NCBI GenBank assembly: GCA_002862085.1
Contig: PKCK01000099.1
Location: 19,490-83,489 of the forward strand
Length of the DNA: 64,000 nt
Reading direction: 5' to 3'
From: Planctomycetota bacterium
GTDB lineage: Bacteria > Planctomycetota > UBA1135 > GCA-002686595
In this document: positions 24,842 to 33,919 of the stretch, in pieces
How the letters are laid out: each line of letters starts with the position of its first letter
How positions within the stretch are numbered: position 1 is the first letter of the stretch
Position numbers and translations under genes: made by a program
Notes under the pieces: model-generated
What the model was told of the DNA's origin: nothing
What the model saw: the letters and a program-made list of their open reading frames with translations, nothing else
The model's database searches: none

Positions 24842-26443
24842 ATGGCCAAGCAGATCATGTTCGACGACGCCGCCCGTCAGAAGATGAAGGTCGGCATCGA
24901 GAAGCTCGCGAAGACCGTTCGCGTCACCCTCGGCCCCGCCGGGCGCAACGTCATCCTCCAGAAGAGCTTCGGCTCCCCGCACGTCACCAAGGACGGCGTC
25001 TCCGTCGCCAAGGAGATCGAGCACGTCGATCCCTTCGAGAACATGGGCGCCAAGCTCGTGCTCGAGGTCGCCAACAAGACCAACGACGTCGCTGGTGACG
25101 GCACCACCACCGCCACGGTGCTCGCGTCGGCCATCTTCAACGAGGGCCTCAAGTACGCGACCACCGGCGTCTCCACCATCGAGCTGCGCAACGGCATCGA
25201 CAAGGCCGTCGACAACGCGATCGCCTCGCTCGAGGGCCAGAGCCGCAAGGTGAAGACGAAGGCCGACAAGGCCGCCGTCGCGACCATCAGCGCGAACAAC
25301 GACCCCGAAACGGGTGAGCTCCTCGCCGAGGCCTTCGACAAGGTCGGCGACGAGGGCGTCATCACCGTCGAGGAGAACAAGGGCGTCGAGACCATCCTCG
25401 ACCACGTCGAGGGTATGGAGTTCGACAAGGGCTATCTCTCGCCCTACTTCGCGACCGACCTCTCCAAGCTCGTCGCCGAGTACGAGAACGCGCAGATCCT
25501 CATCTGCAACAAGAAGATCTCGACCGTCCGCGAGCTCGTTCCGGCCCTCGAGGGCGCCATGCGCAGCGGCGCGCCGCTCCTCATCATCGCCGAGGACATC
25601 GAGGGTGAGGCCCTGACGGCGCTGGTCATCAATCGCCTCAAGAACGTGCTCAACGTCGTCGCGGTGAAGGCCCCGGGCTTCGGCGAGCGCCGCAAGAGCT
25701 ATCTCGAGGACATCGCCGCCCTCACCGGCGGCGTCGCCATCACCGACGAGATCGGGATCCAGCTCGAGAACGTCACCGAGGAGCACTTCGGCCGCGCCAA
25801 GCGCATCGTCGTCTCCAAGGACGCCACCACCATCGTCGAGGGAGCGGGCAAGAAGAAGGACGTGAAGGAGCGCGCCGCGCAGATCCGCGTCCAGATCGAC
25901 AAGACCAGCTCGGACTACGACAAGGAGAAGCTCGAGGAGCGCCTCGCAAAGCTCACGGCCGGCGTCGCGGTCATCAAGGTCGGCGGCAAGACCGAGGCCG
26001 AGATGAAGGAGAAGAAGGACCGCGTCGAGGACGCACTCAACGCGACTCGCGCCGCCATCCAGGAGGGCATCGTCCCCGGCGGTGGCACCGCGCTCCTCCG
26101 CGCGTGCGAGGCTGTGGCCGAGGGCCGCTACAAGGGCGACGAGAAGTTCGGCGCCCAGATCGTCGAGCGCGCGCTCCAGGCCCCGATCCGCCAGATCGCC
26201 GAGAACGCCGGCGTGGACGGGTCCGTGGTCGCCGAGACGGTGCGCGAGAAGGGCAAGAGCATCGGCTACAACGCCCTCACCAGCGAGTACGAGGACATGT
26301 TCAAGGCCGGCGTCATCGACCCCGCGAAGGTCGTGCGCACCGCGCTCCAGAACGCCGCCTCGATCTCGGGTCTGCTCCTGACGACGGACTCGATGATCAC
26401 CGACATCAAGGACGACGAGACCATCGAGGGCTCCGTCGCCTGA
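24842..26443 (+). CDS. groEL: Chaperonin GroEL, copy 2 (no Gly-Met tail)
   Basis: A 533-aa second chaperonin, with [15 protein letters not shown] at its start and intact ATP motifs ([15 protein letters not shown]). The middle and equatorial domains are complete, including [17 protein letters not shown] and [13 protein letters not shown]. The C-terminus ends in an acidic stretch ([13 protein letters not shown]) and lacks the GGM repeats of copy 1. In bacteria with several chaperonins, tail-less copies are often the divergent, stress- or client-specialised ones. Tandem placement suggests duplication, but the two copies differ widely. A strong hairpin follows, then dnaJ. Confidence 0.96.
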   Translation: MAKQIMFDDAARQKMKVGIEKLAKTVRVTLGPAGRNVILQKSFGSPHVTKDGVSVAKEIEHVDPFENMGAKLVLEVANKTNDVAGDGTTTATVLASAIFNEGLKYATTGVSTIELRNGIDKAVDNAIASLEGQSRKVKTKADKAAVATISANNDPETGELLAEAFDKVGDEGVITVEENKGVETILDHVEGMEFDKGYLSPYFATDLSKLVAEYENAQILICNKKISTVRELVPALEGAMRSGAPLLIIAEDIEGEALTALVINRLKNVLNVVAVKAPGFGERRKSYLEDIAALTGGVAITDEIGIQLENVTEEHFGRAKRIVVSKDATTIVEGAGKKKDVKERAAQIRVQIDKTSSDYDKEKLEERLAKLTAGVAVIKVGGKTEAEMKEKKDRVEDALNATRAAIQEGIVPGGGTALLRACEAVAEGRYKGDEKFGAQIVERALQAPIRQIAENAGVDGSVVAETVREKGKSIGYNALTSEYEDMFKAGVIDPAKVVRTALQNAASISGLLLTTDSMITDIKDDETIEGSVA

Positions 26444-26492
26444 TCCCTCGGCCGGCCCGGGCCACCGCCCGCCCGCCGGCCGGGCCGCTCCC

Positions 26493-26526
26493 GAGGGCGG
26501 CGGAGCGCCTGCGCTCCGCCGCCCTC
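26493..26526 (+). terminator. Hairpin between groEL2 and dnaJ
   Basis: A perfect inverted repeat with 16-nt arms (GAGGGCGGCGGAGCGC and complement) separated by 2 nt, starting 49 nt after the groEL2 stop and followed by GTCTCTCCC. It probably ends or attenuates the chaperonin transcript before dnaJ. Confidence 0.5.
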
Positions 26527-26560
26527 GTCTCTCCCACCGGCCCTCCGCACCTCCCACCGC

Positions 26561-27691
26561 ATGGCATCCAAGCGCGACTTCTACGAGGTCCTCGGCGTCT
26601 CCAAGGACGCGAGCGCGGCCGACATCAAGAAGGCGTACCGAAAGCTCGCGCTTCAGTACCACCCGGATCAGAACCCCGACGATGCGGGCGCGGAGGCGAA
26701 GTTCAAAGAGGCCGCCGAGGCCTACGACGTCCTCTCGGATGACGGCAAGCGCCAGCGCTACGATCAGTTCGGCCACCAGGCGTTCGCCGGCGGCGCGAGC
26801 GGCGGCGGCGGCGGGTTCACGAACGTCGAGGACATCTTCTCGGCCTTCGGCGACATCTTCGGCGGCGCCGGCGGGGCCTTCGGGAGCATGTTCGGCGGCG
26901 GCGGAGGCCGACGACGCGGCCCTCGCCGCGGCCGTGACCTGCGCATCGTGCTCGAACTGACTCTCGAGGAGATCGACCAGGGTGTCACGAAGACGGTCGC
27001 TCTGAAGCGCCTCGACATCTGCGACACGTGCGACGGCACCGGAGCGCGCCCGGGCACGTCGAAGATCACGTGCAGGACATGCGGTGGCACCGGTCAGGTC
27101 ACGCGCAGCGCGGGGTTCTTCCAGATGGCCAGCCCCTGCCCGGCGTGCCACGGCACCGGCGAGATCATCGAACACCCGTGCCAGGACTGCTCCGGCAGCG
27201 GCACGGTCCAGAAACGCAAGGAGATCGAGATCAAGGTCCCGGCCGGCGTCGAGGAGGGCGTCCAGCTGCGCGTCACGGGCGAGGGCGACGCAGGTCCGGA
27301 GGGCGCTCCCCGCGGCGACCTCTACTGCGTGATCCGCGAGAAGGAGCACAGGGCGTTCCAGCGCTCCGGCCCGGACGTGCTGACCGAGGTCCCCTTCTCC
27401 TTCGCGCAGCTCGCCCTCGGTGACAAGGTCGAGATCCCGACCCTGCGCGGCAAGGTCGAGATGACCGTCCCCGCGGGCACCCAGAGCGGCAAGGTCTTCC
27501 GACTCCGTGGCCAAGGCCTTCCGCGCCTCGAGGGCCGCGGCAAGGGCGATCAGCTCGTGCGCGTCTTCTGCGAGATCCCGAACAAACTGACCGACCGCCA
27601 GGAGGAGATCCTGCGCGAGTTCCAGGAGATCGACGGTGAGCAGACCGGCAAGAAGTCGTTCTTCGATCGCGTCACCGAGTACTTCACGTGA
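26561..27691 (+). CDS. dnaJ: Molecular chaperone DnaJ
   Basis: A 376-aa type I J-protein that stimulates DnaK ATPase. The J domain (residues 5-70) has the essential HPD (QYHPDQNP). A Gly/Phe-rich linker follows (residues 78-115), then four zinc-finger repeats ([32 protein letters not shown]) and the C-terminal client-binding domains. It is the usual length. grpE follows with a GTGA overlap. dnaK, their usual companion, is not in the window, and the order here is dnaJ then grpE after two groELs. Confidence 0.97.
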   Translation: MASKRDFYEVLGVSKDASAADIKKAYRKLALQYHPDQNPDDAGAEAKFKEAAEAYDVLSDDGKRQRYDQFGHQAFAGGASGGGGGFTNVEDIFSAFGDIFGGAGGAFGSMFGGGGGRRRGPRRGRDLRIVLELTLEEIDQGVTKTVALKRLDICDTCDGTGARPGTSKITCRTCGGTGQVTRSAGFFQMASPCPACHGTGEIIEHPCQDCSGSGTVQKRKEIEIKVPAGVEEGVQLRVTGEGDAGPEGAPRGDLYCVIREKEHRAFQRSGPDVLTEVPFSFAQLALGDKVEIPTLRGKVEMTVPAGTQSGKVFRLRGQGLPRLEGRGKGDQLVRVFCEIPNKLTDRQEEILREFQEIDGEQTGKKSFFDRVTEYFT

Positions 27692-28314
27692 TCCAAATGG
27701 CCTTCGGCAAGCGCAAGAAGAAGGACGAGACCATGCACGAGACCAGCCAGACCTCGGAGAGCGCCGAGGAGCAGGCGGGCGCCGAGGCGCCCGCGGAGCC
27801 GCCCACGCCCGAGGACGAGCTCGAAGCCGCGCACGCGGAGCGCGATGCGTTCGAGCAGAAGTGGCTGCGCGCCCAGGCGGACTTCCAGAACCTCCGTCGG
27901 CGCACGGCGGAGGACATCGACGCGGCCGTGGGCCGCGCGAAGTCCGAGGTCCTCGCCGAGGCGATCACCGTCCTCGACTACCTCGACATGGCCCTCGCCG
28001 CGCCGGTCACCACCGACGAGGCGAAGAACCTCAAGATCGGCGTCGAGATGACCCGCGGCCAGCTCCAGGGGCTGTTCGATCGGCTCGACGTGAAGCCCAT
28101 CGTGGCCGAGGGGACCTTCGATCCGGCGCTGCACCAGGCCGTGTCCACCGTCGAGACCGAGGAGCACGGTCCTGGCGAGATCGTCGAGGTCGTGCGCGGG
28201 GGCTGGTGCATGGGCGAGACGGTCCTGCGCTACGCCCAGGTCCGGGTGGCCGCGGCCCTCGAGGCCGAGGAGACCGCGGAGACCGAAGAGGAACCGTCCG
28301 ACGGCGGGGAGTGA
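27688..28314 (+). CDS. grpE: Nucleotide exchange factor GrpE
   Basis: A 208-aa DnaK nucleotide exchange factor. The N-terminus is charged (KRKKKDE, then Glu/Ala-rich), followed by the long dimerising helix (residues 48-100, [19 protein letters not shown]) and the beta domain with the conserved signature ([18 protein letters not shown]). The GTG at 27688 overlaps the dnaJ stop as GTGA; an ATG nine nt further is an alternative start and changes three residues. The overlap habit seen elsewhere in the window favours the GTG. The C-terminal tail is acidic. Confidence 0.95.
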   Translation: MIQMAFGKRKKKDETMHETSQTSESAEEQAGAEAPAEPPTPEDELEAAHAERDAFEQKWLRAQADFQNLRRRTAEDIDAAVGRAKSEVLAEAITVLDYLDMALAAPVTTDEAKNLKIGVEMTRGQLQGLFDRLDVKPIVAEGTFDPALHQAVSTVETEEHGPGEIVEVVRGGWCMGETVLRYAQVRVAAALEAEETAETEEEPSDGGE

Positions 28315-28318
28315 ACCG

Positions 28319-28567
28319 GTGCCGACCTACGACTACGCGTGCGAGGCCTGCGGGCACACCTTCGAGGAGTTCCAGATGATGAGCGACCCGGTGCTCCGCA
28401 AGTGTCCCCGGTGCGGGGAGTCGAAGCTCCAGCGCCTCATCGGTGGCGGGGCTGGCTTCCTCTTCAAGGGATCCGGCTATCACGTCACCGACTACCGGTC
28501 CAAGTCCTACGAGGACGGCAAGAAGGCCGACTCGAAGTCCGGCAGTGGCCCTCCGGAGCCCGCCTGA
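28319..28567 (+). CDS. FmdB-family zinc-ribbon protein
   Basis: An 82-aa protein with a single zinc ribbon: YACEACGHTFEEFQ near the N-terminus and KCPRCGE about 25 residues later, the defining pattern of the FmdB putative regulatory domain. The rest is a short Gly-rich segment (IGGGAGFLFKGSGYHVTDY, also family-typical) and a Lys/Ser-rich tail. The GTG start is 4 nt after the grpE stop, so it is in the dnaJ operon. FmdB was named for proximity to amide-degradation genes; its molecular role is unknown. A weak 6-bp hairpin at 28581-28597 follows. Confidence 0.88.
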   Translation: MPTYDYACEACGHTFEEFQMMSDPVLRKCPRCGESKLQRLIGGGAGFLFKGSGYHVTDYRSKSYEDGKKADSKSGSGPPEPA

Positions 28568-28613
28568 GGCAGCTGCTGACCGGCTCCGTGCGAGCCGACC
28601 ACTCCGCCGTTCC

Positions 28614-29453
28614 CTAGGGGAGCAGGCGCTCCTCGATCAGCCGCGCGATGGCATCGCCGCGGTGGTCCTCGATGACCTCGTCGGCCTCGGCGTGCACCTC
28701 CGGCAGGGCGTTGCCCATGGCGACGCCGAGCCCCGCCTCGCGCAGCATGGGGATGTCGTTGTCCGCGTCCCCCACGGCGATGACGCGCTCGGGCGGGATC
28801 CCGCGCGTCTCCGCGAGGAAACGCAGCGCCTCGGCTTTCCCACGGCAGGGCGCGTGGACGTCGATCGCGCTGTAGGGGTTCGTGCTGTGGCGCGGCAGGA
28901 CGGACAGCGGGAAGTGCGAGACGTAGATCGGGCCGCGCGCGACGGCCTCCAGCTCCCGCACCAGCGGCGTGGACCCGTCCTCGCCGCACTTCACCAGGAA
29001 GCTGAGACGGATCGTGTTCTCGCGCAGGAGGTCCGCGCGTTCCACGAACTGCATCCCGACGAATCCCTCGAAGTTACGGCGCTCCTCGTCCGAGCGCGGC
29101 GCCATGGCGAGCTTCTCGTCGGCGGTCATGACGATCATCTGGATCTCGCGCTCGGCGGCCCAGGCGTGGAGGCGCTCGTTGGTGCGGTTCGAGACGAGCC
29201 GCTCCTCGAGCATCCGGCCGCCGTCCGGGCACCAGATGGCGCAGCCGTTGAAGAGCACGACGGGCTCGCCGAGCTCGAGCGGAGCGACGACGGGCATGGC
29301 CAGGGCCTTCGAGCGACCGGTGACCACCATCACGGTCTTCCCGGCGTCCTGGGCGCGGCGCAGGGCCGTCAGGTTGCGCGGATCGACCGCCTCGTCCTGG
29401 CCGAGCAGGGTCCCGTCGAGGTCCAGCAAGATCGCGTCGTAGGAGTCGCGCAT
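28614..29453 (-). CDS. HAD-superfamily phosphatase, Cof type (IIB)
   Basis: A 279-aa HAD hydrolase. The nucleophile motif is ILLDLDGTLL (Asp11, Asp13), motif II is VVTGRS, motif III is the Lys in GKAEALRFL and motif IV is VGDADNDIPML. The C2-type cap between motifs II and III (residues 85-190) assigns it to subfamily IIB, which acts on sugar phosphates, phosphorylated cofactors or similar metabolites. It lacks a signal peptide. The ATG at 29453 is fixed by the nucleophile strand. It converges with fmdB. The substrate cannot be predicted. Confidence 0.9.
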   Translation of the reverse strand: MRDSYDAILLDLDGTLLGQDEAVDPRNLTALRRAQDAGKTVMVVTGRSKALAMPVVAPLELGEPVVLFNGCAIWCPDGGRMLEERLVSNRTNERLHAWAAEREIQMIVMTADEKLAMAPRSDEERRNFEGFVGMQFVERADLLRENTIRLSFLVKCGEDGSTPLVRELEAVARGPIYVSHFPLSVLPRHSTNPYSAIDVHAPCRGKAEALRFLAETRGIPPERVIAVGDADNDIPMLREAGLGVAMGNALPEVHAEADEVIEDHRGDAIARLIEERLLP

Positions 29454-29653
29454 CGGGGCGAAGATAGCGCCTCCCGTGCGGCCGATCTGCCCCCTGGTGG
29501 CCCTCCTCGCCGCCCTGGAGGAGCCAGAACGAGGTTCCGGAGGGGCCCCGGGGAGGCTTTCGGGCCGATCGAGGACGGGACCCGGCCGCCTCGGTCGATA
29601 TAGCCGTAGCGAGAGGGGCCGGACTCGGCCATCCTCGCGCCGAGTCACATCCC

Positions 29654-30313
29654 ATGCGCAGACGAATCAGCCTCCTCCGCCTCGCCCCGCTCGCCGCGGC
29701 CGTCCTCCTGACCGCCTGCTCGGGGACCCGCAAGCTCGTCGACCCCGTCGTGGTCATCACCACCCGCAACGGCATGGAGCTCGGGGTCACGACCCGGAGC
29801 GGCGTCGTCTTCACCGGCGCCACCGCCGAGCGCGGCGAGATCGAGATCGAGGCCTGGTTCGGCGACGGGCCGACCATCGAGCGCACGATCATCGAGCCCG
29901 TCTCCGACGAGCTGTTCACCGCCGAGATCGACATCGTCCTGCCCTCGGTGCCGATCTCCTTCGACGAACCGCGAGACGGCGAGTCCCTCCAGCTGATGGG
30001 CCGCAAGGACGGGGCCCGGTGGTCCATGTCCGCGCGCGCGAAGACAGACCCCCGCGTCTTCGGCCTGCTGCTGGAGATCCCCTCCGGCTTCCCGGACGAC
30101 CCCGACCAGGTGGGGGCCGGTGTGTTTCGCCGCCTCCCCGAGCACCGCCACGAGCTCGTGGGCCTCGTGGTCGGCAAGATCCAGCTCGAGCGCGACGGCT
30201 CGGCACAGCGCTACCTCGCCGTGGCCGGACCGACCGAGCTCTGGCGGCTCGTGGCTCACCGGCGCGATCATCTGCGCAAGAAACCCTTCGTCTACCGCGA
30301 GGACATCCTCTGA
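29654..30313 (+). CDS. Lipoprotein of unknown function
   Basis: A 219-aa protein with a lipoprotein signal peptide; the lipobox LLTAC places Cys at residue 22 for lipid attachment, and Ser+2 favours outer-membrane targeting by the E. coli rule, which may not apply here. The mature part is mostly beta-rich (VVVITTRNGMELGVTTRSG; GEIEIEAWFGDG) and has a C-terminal helical basic patch (HRRDHLRKKPFVYRED). No family is recognised. It stands alone, divergent from the HAD gene by 200 nt and convergent with trkH, with a strong hairpin after it. Confidence 0.7.
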   Translation: MRRRISLLRLAPLAAAVLLTACSGTRKLVDPVVVITTRNGMELGVTTRSGVVFTGATAERGEIEIEAWFGDGPTIERTIIEPVSDELFTAEIDIVLPSVPISFDEPRDGESLQLMGRKDGARWSMSARAKTDPRVFGLLLEIPSGFPDDPDQVGAGVFRRLPEHRHELVGLVVGKIQLERDGSAQRYLAVAGPTELWRLVAHRRDHLRKKPFVYREDIL

Positions 30314-30342
30314 TCGCGCCAGCTCGTGCGCGTGACACCGGA

Positions 30343-30376
30343 CGCCGCCTGACTCCCCCGCCGGGGAGCGGCGGCG
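30343..30376 (+). terminator. Hairpin terminator between the lipoprotein gene and trkH
   Basis: Outer arms CGCCGCC/GGCGGCG and inner arms CTCCCC/GGGGAG form one long bulged stem, followed on the plus strand by TTCT. It lies between convergent genes. Confidence 0.55.
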
Positions 30377-30395
30377 TTCTCGCGTCCTGACGGGA

Positions 30396-31946
30396 TCAGC
30401 GGCGCCAGAAGCCGGGCATCAGCAGCACGACGAGCGCGTAGAACTCCAGGCGGCCGAGCACCATGCAGAAGCTGAGCACGAGCTTCGGGAGCGCCTGGAG
30501 CCCGGCGAAGTTCTCGACGGGCCCGACGCCGCCCAGTCCCGGGCCGACGTTGTTCAGGGTCGCCACCACCGCCGTCGCGCTCGTCTCGAGGTCGGTGCCG
30601 AAGCTCGCGACGAGCGTCGTGGCGAAGAGGAACACGGCCACCCACAGGACCAGATAGCCCGTGACCGACGAGGTGATCCCCTCGTCGAGCGTCTGGCCAT
30701 CGATCCGCACGTCGTGGATGACCCTCGGCCGCGCGAAGCGCCGCACGCCCACCAGCGCCGCCTTGAGCACGATCGCGACCCGGACCAGCTTGAAACCCCC
30801 GCTCGTGGAGCCCGCGCAGGCCCCGCAGAACGCGAGCAGCATCAGGAGGATCCGGCAGAACTGCGGCCACGCGTCGAAATCCTCGGTGGCGAATCCAGCC
30901 GTGGTGATGATGCAGGTCACCTGGAAGAGGCTGTCACGCAGCGCCTCGACGGGGCCCCCCTGGCCCTCGGCTCCCGACGTGCCGGGCGCGCCCGAGAACC
31001 ACAGGACACCCGCGATGCTCAACGTCGCGGCCACCACGATCCCGATGAACATGCGCGCCTCGAGGCTCCCCACGAGCCTGCGCCACGCCGGCCTCGGCCC
31101 GACGCGGATGAGCGTGTCGTAGATCGCGAAGTTGAAGGCCGACAGCAGCATGAAGACCACCAGCACCCCCTCCACGGCCGCCGAGCCGAAGTAGGCGATG
31201 CTCTCCGAGTGGTTCGAGAAGCCGCCGTTCGCGATCGTCGAGAACGTGTGGATGACCGCGTCGAACGTCGGCATCCCGACGAGCAGGAGACCGGCGGCGA
31301 GCAGCAGGCTGAGCGCCATGTAGATCTTCACCAGCATGAGCGCCGAGTCGCGCACACGCTGATGCCCCGCCTCACGGCTGACGCCAGGCACCTCCGAGCG
31401 GAAGAGGCTGCGTCCCCCCGTCGGGAACAGCACCACGAAGACCATCACGATGCCGAAGCCGCCGATCCACTGGCTGAAGCAGCGCCAGAACGCGATGGCG
31501 TGGGGCATGGAGTCGATCCCCTCCCCCGACATGACCGTGGACCCCGTCGTGGTCAGCCCCGACACCGACTCGAAGAAGGCATCCACGAACGAGGTGAAGG
31601 TCCCCTCGTAGAGATAAGGGAGCGCACCTGCGACGCCGCCGACGAGCCACGAGAGCCCGACCGTCGCCAGGCCCTCCCGCCTGAAGAAGTCGATCCGACC
31701 CCTCTCGTCCTTCGTCGAGCCGTGGAACAGGACGGCGGGGATGGCGCCGAGCCCCATGGAGGTGATCGCCGCGTACATGCACGCCCGCGCCGAGTGGTGC
31801 TCGTCGTAGCCGAGCCCCACGAGCGCCGGCACCAGCATGAACACCCCCATCAGGATCATCACGATCCCGAGCATCCGCAGGACCGCGGGGATGTTCACGG
31901 GGCGAGGGCCGCGCCGCACGATCCGGTGGCTGGATGAGGCGGACAT
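30396..31946 (-). CDS. trkH: Potassium uptake channel subunit TrkH
   Basis: A 516-aa membrane protein with about ten transmembrane segments and four pseudo-repeats of the K-channel type. The selectivity-filter loops are readable: LTTTGST, TIANGGFS, ITTAGFA and NNVGPGLGG. It forms the potassium pore with the cytoplasmic TrkA ring encoded directly upstream (9-nt gap, same strand), so trkA-trkH is an operon. The family length is about 480-500 aa; the ATG at 31946 gives a short basic N-terminus before the first helix. Confidence 0.95.
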   Translation of the reverse strand: MSASSSHRIVRRGPRPVNIPAVLRMLGIVMILMGVFMLVPALVGLGYDEHHSARACMYAAITSMGLGAIPAVLFHGSTKDERGRIDFFRREGLATVGLSWLVGGVAGALPYLYEGTFTSFVDAFFESVSGLTTTGSTVMSGEGIDSMPHAIAFWRCFSQWIGGFGIVMVFVVLFPTGGRSLFRSEVPGVSREAGHQRVRDSALMLVKIYMALSLLLAAGLLLVGMPTFDAVIHTFSTIANGGFSNHSESIAYFGSAAVEGVLVVFMLLSAFNFAIYDTLIRVGPRPAWRRLVGSLEARMFIGIVVAATLSIAGVLWFSGAPGTSGAEGQGGPVEALRDSLFQVTCIITTAGFATEDFDAWPQFCRILLMLLAFCGACAGSTSGGFKLVRVAIVLKAALVGVRRFARPRVIHDVRIDGQTLDEGITSSVTGYLVLWVAVFLFATTLVASFGTDLETSATAVVATLNNVGPGLGGVGPVENFAGLQALPKLVLSFCMVLGRLEFYALVVLLMPGFWRR

Positions 31947-31955
31947 GGGGGCCCG

Positions 31956-33299
31956 TCAGGCGCCGGGGCGCAGGACGCGCTCGACCTCCTCCAGTTTCTC
32001 GACGACCGTGAACACGATCAGCGTGTCCCCCGGCCGCACCACGGAGTCGCCGGTCGCGATGGACACCGACTCCTCGTGGACGATGGCCCCGACCACGGCG
32101 CCCTTGGGGAGCCCCATCTTCTTGACCTTGATGGCGTCCTTGATCGTCGTCTGCAGCTCCAGCACCTCCGCGGCGCCCTGACCGATGACCGAGATGGCCT
32201 GCGGCGAGCCCGCGCGCACGTAGCGCAGGATGTGCGCGGCGCAGAGCGCGCGGGGGCTGATGGCCTGATCGACACCTTCGAGGAAGTCGTACACCTCGCG
32301 GTAGCCCGACTTCTGGATCAGCGCCACGGTCCGCTCCGCCCCGTGCCCCTTGGCGAGCATGCACGAGATCATGTTGATCTCGTCATCGTTCGTCGTCGCC
32401 ACGAAGACGCTCGCGGTGGCGATGCGCTCCTCCTGGAGGAGAGTGAAGTCGGTCGCGTCCCCGACGAGGACGGTGACCGCGCCCCGCGACTCGCTCGAGA
32501 GGGCCTGGGCTCGCGCGCGGTCCTTCTCGATCACGAAGACCTCGATTCCGGGCGAGTCCGCGAGGCGCCTCGCGATCTCGCGGCCGATGCTGCCCGCCCC
32601 CATGATCACCGCGCTGCGCTTCCACACCACCGTCTCGCCCGCCGCGCGCTCGAACGCATCGAGATCGCGGGTCTGGCCGAGGACGTAGACCTGGTCGCCC
32701 ACGCGGAGCTCGTCCTCCCCCGACGGCACAAGGAACTCGCGGTCGCGCTGCAGCGCGACGACGAGCACACCCGGCGGGATGCGGAGCTCGCCGAGCGGCG
32801 CGCTCGTGAGCTCGCTGGACTCACGCAGCGGAAGCCGCCGCAGCTGCACCTTCCCGTCCGCGAAGCTCTCGACCTCGAGGGCGTGGCGCTCACGCACGGT
32901 CGAGAGGATCGACTCGGCCGCGAGCTCCTCCGTCGAGAGCACGACGTGGAAGCCCAGAGCGTCCTTGTAGAAGTAACGGAAGTCGGTGAGGACCTGGGTG
33001 TCCTTCAACCGCAGGATGACCCGCTCTGCGCCGAGCTTCTTGGCCACCACGCTCGTCAGCATGTTCACGTGGTCGTCGTCGCTCACCGCGATCACGAGGT
33101 CCGCCGTGCTCGCGCCCGCGCTGGTCAGCGTGTCCGCGCGCGTCCCGTCCCCCACGAGGGCCTGGACGTCGAGGGACTCGGTCATCCGCCTGGACTTGGA
33201 CGGATCCGGGTCGACGACCGTGACGGCGTGCTCCTCGCGGCTCAAGATGTCGGCCAGGTGTTGGCCCACCTCTCCGGCGCCCACGATGACGATGTTCAT
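31956..33299 (-). CDS. trkA: Trk potassium uptake regulator TrkA
   Basis: A 447-aa protein with two RCK modules, each a Rossmann fold for NAD(H) or nucleotide plus a TrkA-C domain. The two nucleotide loops are visible: IVGAGEVGQHLA at residue 5 and IMGAGSIGREIA near residue 235; acidic residues at the ends of the second strands (VVDPD; VIEKD) bind ribose. It gates TrkH in response to nucleotides. It is divergent from the pabA-like gene by only 35 nt, so the promoter of one must lie very close to the start of the other. The start lacks a Shine-Dalgarno sequence. Confidence 0.95.
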   Translation of the reverse strand: MNIVIVGAGEVGQHLADILSREEHAVTVVDPDPSKSRRMTESLDVQALVGDGTRADTLTSAGASTADLVIAVSDDDHVNMLTSVVAKKLGAERVILRLKDTQVLTDFRYFYKDALGFHVVLSTEELAAESILSTVRERHALEVESFADGKVQLRRLPLRESSELTSAPLGELRIPPGVLVVALQRDREFLVPSGEDELRVGDQVYVLGQTRDLDAFERAAGETVVWKRSAVIMGAGSIGREIARRLADSPGIEVFVIEKDRARAQALSSESRGAVTVLVGDATDFTLLQEERIATASVFVATTNDDEINMISCMLAKGHGAERTVALIQKSGYREVYDFLEGVDQAISPRALCAAHILRYVRAGSPQAISVIGQGAAEVLELQTTIKDAIKVKKMGLPKGAVVGAIVHEESVSIATGDSVVRPGDTLIVFTVVEKLEEVERVLRPGA

Positions 33300-33334
33300 G
33301 CGGGCGACGATAGGACCGGTCGCCCCGCCGGTCC

Positions 33335-33919
33335 ATGTCCATGATCGCCCTCGTCGACAACCGCGACTCCTTCACGTTCAACATCGCCCAGGAGCTCATG
33401 GGGCTGGGGGCCGAGGTTGGCGTCGTCAGGGCCCTGGAGAGCGCGGCGGAGGACGTTCTGCGCCTCCGACCCGCAGGGATCGTCCTGGGCCCCGGACCGG
33501 GACGGCCTGGGGGCGCAGGGTGCACGGAGGAGCTCGTCCGGCTGGCCGCGGCGGGCGCCGGGCCGCCGGTCCTGGGGATCTGTCTGGGGCACCAGGCGAT
33601 CGCCACGGCCCTCGGCGGCCAGCTTCGCACGGCGCGCACCCTGGTCCACGGGGAGTGCCGCCCGGTGTCCCACGACGGACGCGGTGTGTTCGAGGACGAG
33701 AAGAGCCCCGTCGACCTCGCGCGGTACAACTCGCTCGCCGTCGAGGCCGACGGCCTTCCGTCGGAGCTCGAGATCGCCGGGACCACCGAGGACGGCGACG
33801 TCGCCGCCCTGCGCCACCGCACCCGGCCGCTCCAGGGGATCCAGGGGCACCCCGAGTCAGTCCTGTGCCTGGACGTCGGACGCCGGCTGCTGGGACGCTT
33901 CCTGCGCGGCCTCCACTGA
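33335..33919 (+). CDS. pabA: Glutamine amidotransferase component, probable PabA
   Basis: A 194-aa class I glutaminase domain releasing ammonia for chorismate amination. The catalytic Cys is in GICLGHQ, and the His-Glu pair is in GHPES near the C-terminus; the N-terminal VDNRDSFTFNI is the family opening. The trp operon has its own trpG, so this second copy is most likely the PabB partner for folate synthesis, although it sits far from pabB. Its last 63 nt overlap the 3' end of the convergent kinase-like gene, an unusually long tail-to-tail overlap here. Confidence 0.85.
   Translation: MSMIALVDNRDSFTFNIAQELMGLGAEVGVVRALESAAEDVLRLRPAGIVLGPGPGRPGGAGCTEELVRLAAAGAGPPVLGICLGHQAIATALGGQLRTARTLVHGECRPVSHDGRGVFEDEKSPVDLARYNSLAVEADGLPSELEIAGTTEDGDVAALRHRTRPLQGIQGHPESVLCLDVGRRLLGRFLRGLH

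Noticed and set aside
24404-27514. 1036-codon minus-strand ORF opposite groEL1, groEL2 and dnaJ
   Set aside because: Antisense to three highly conserved chaperone genes; Leu/Asp/Val-rich composition reflects the complementary codons only.
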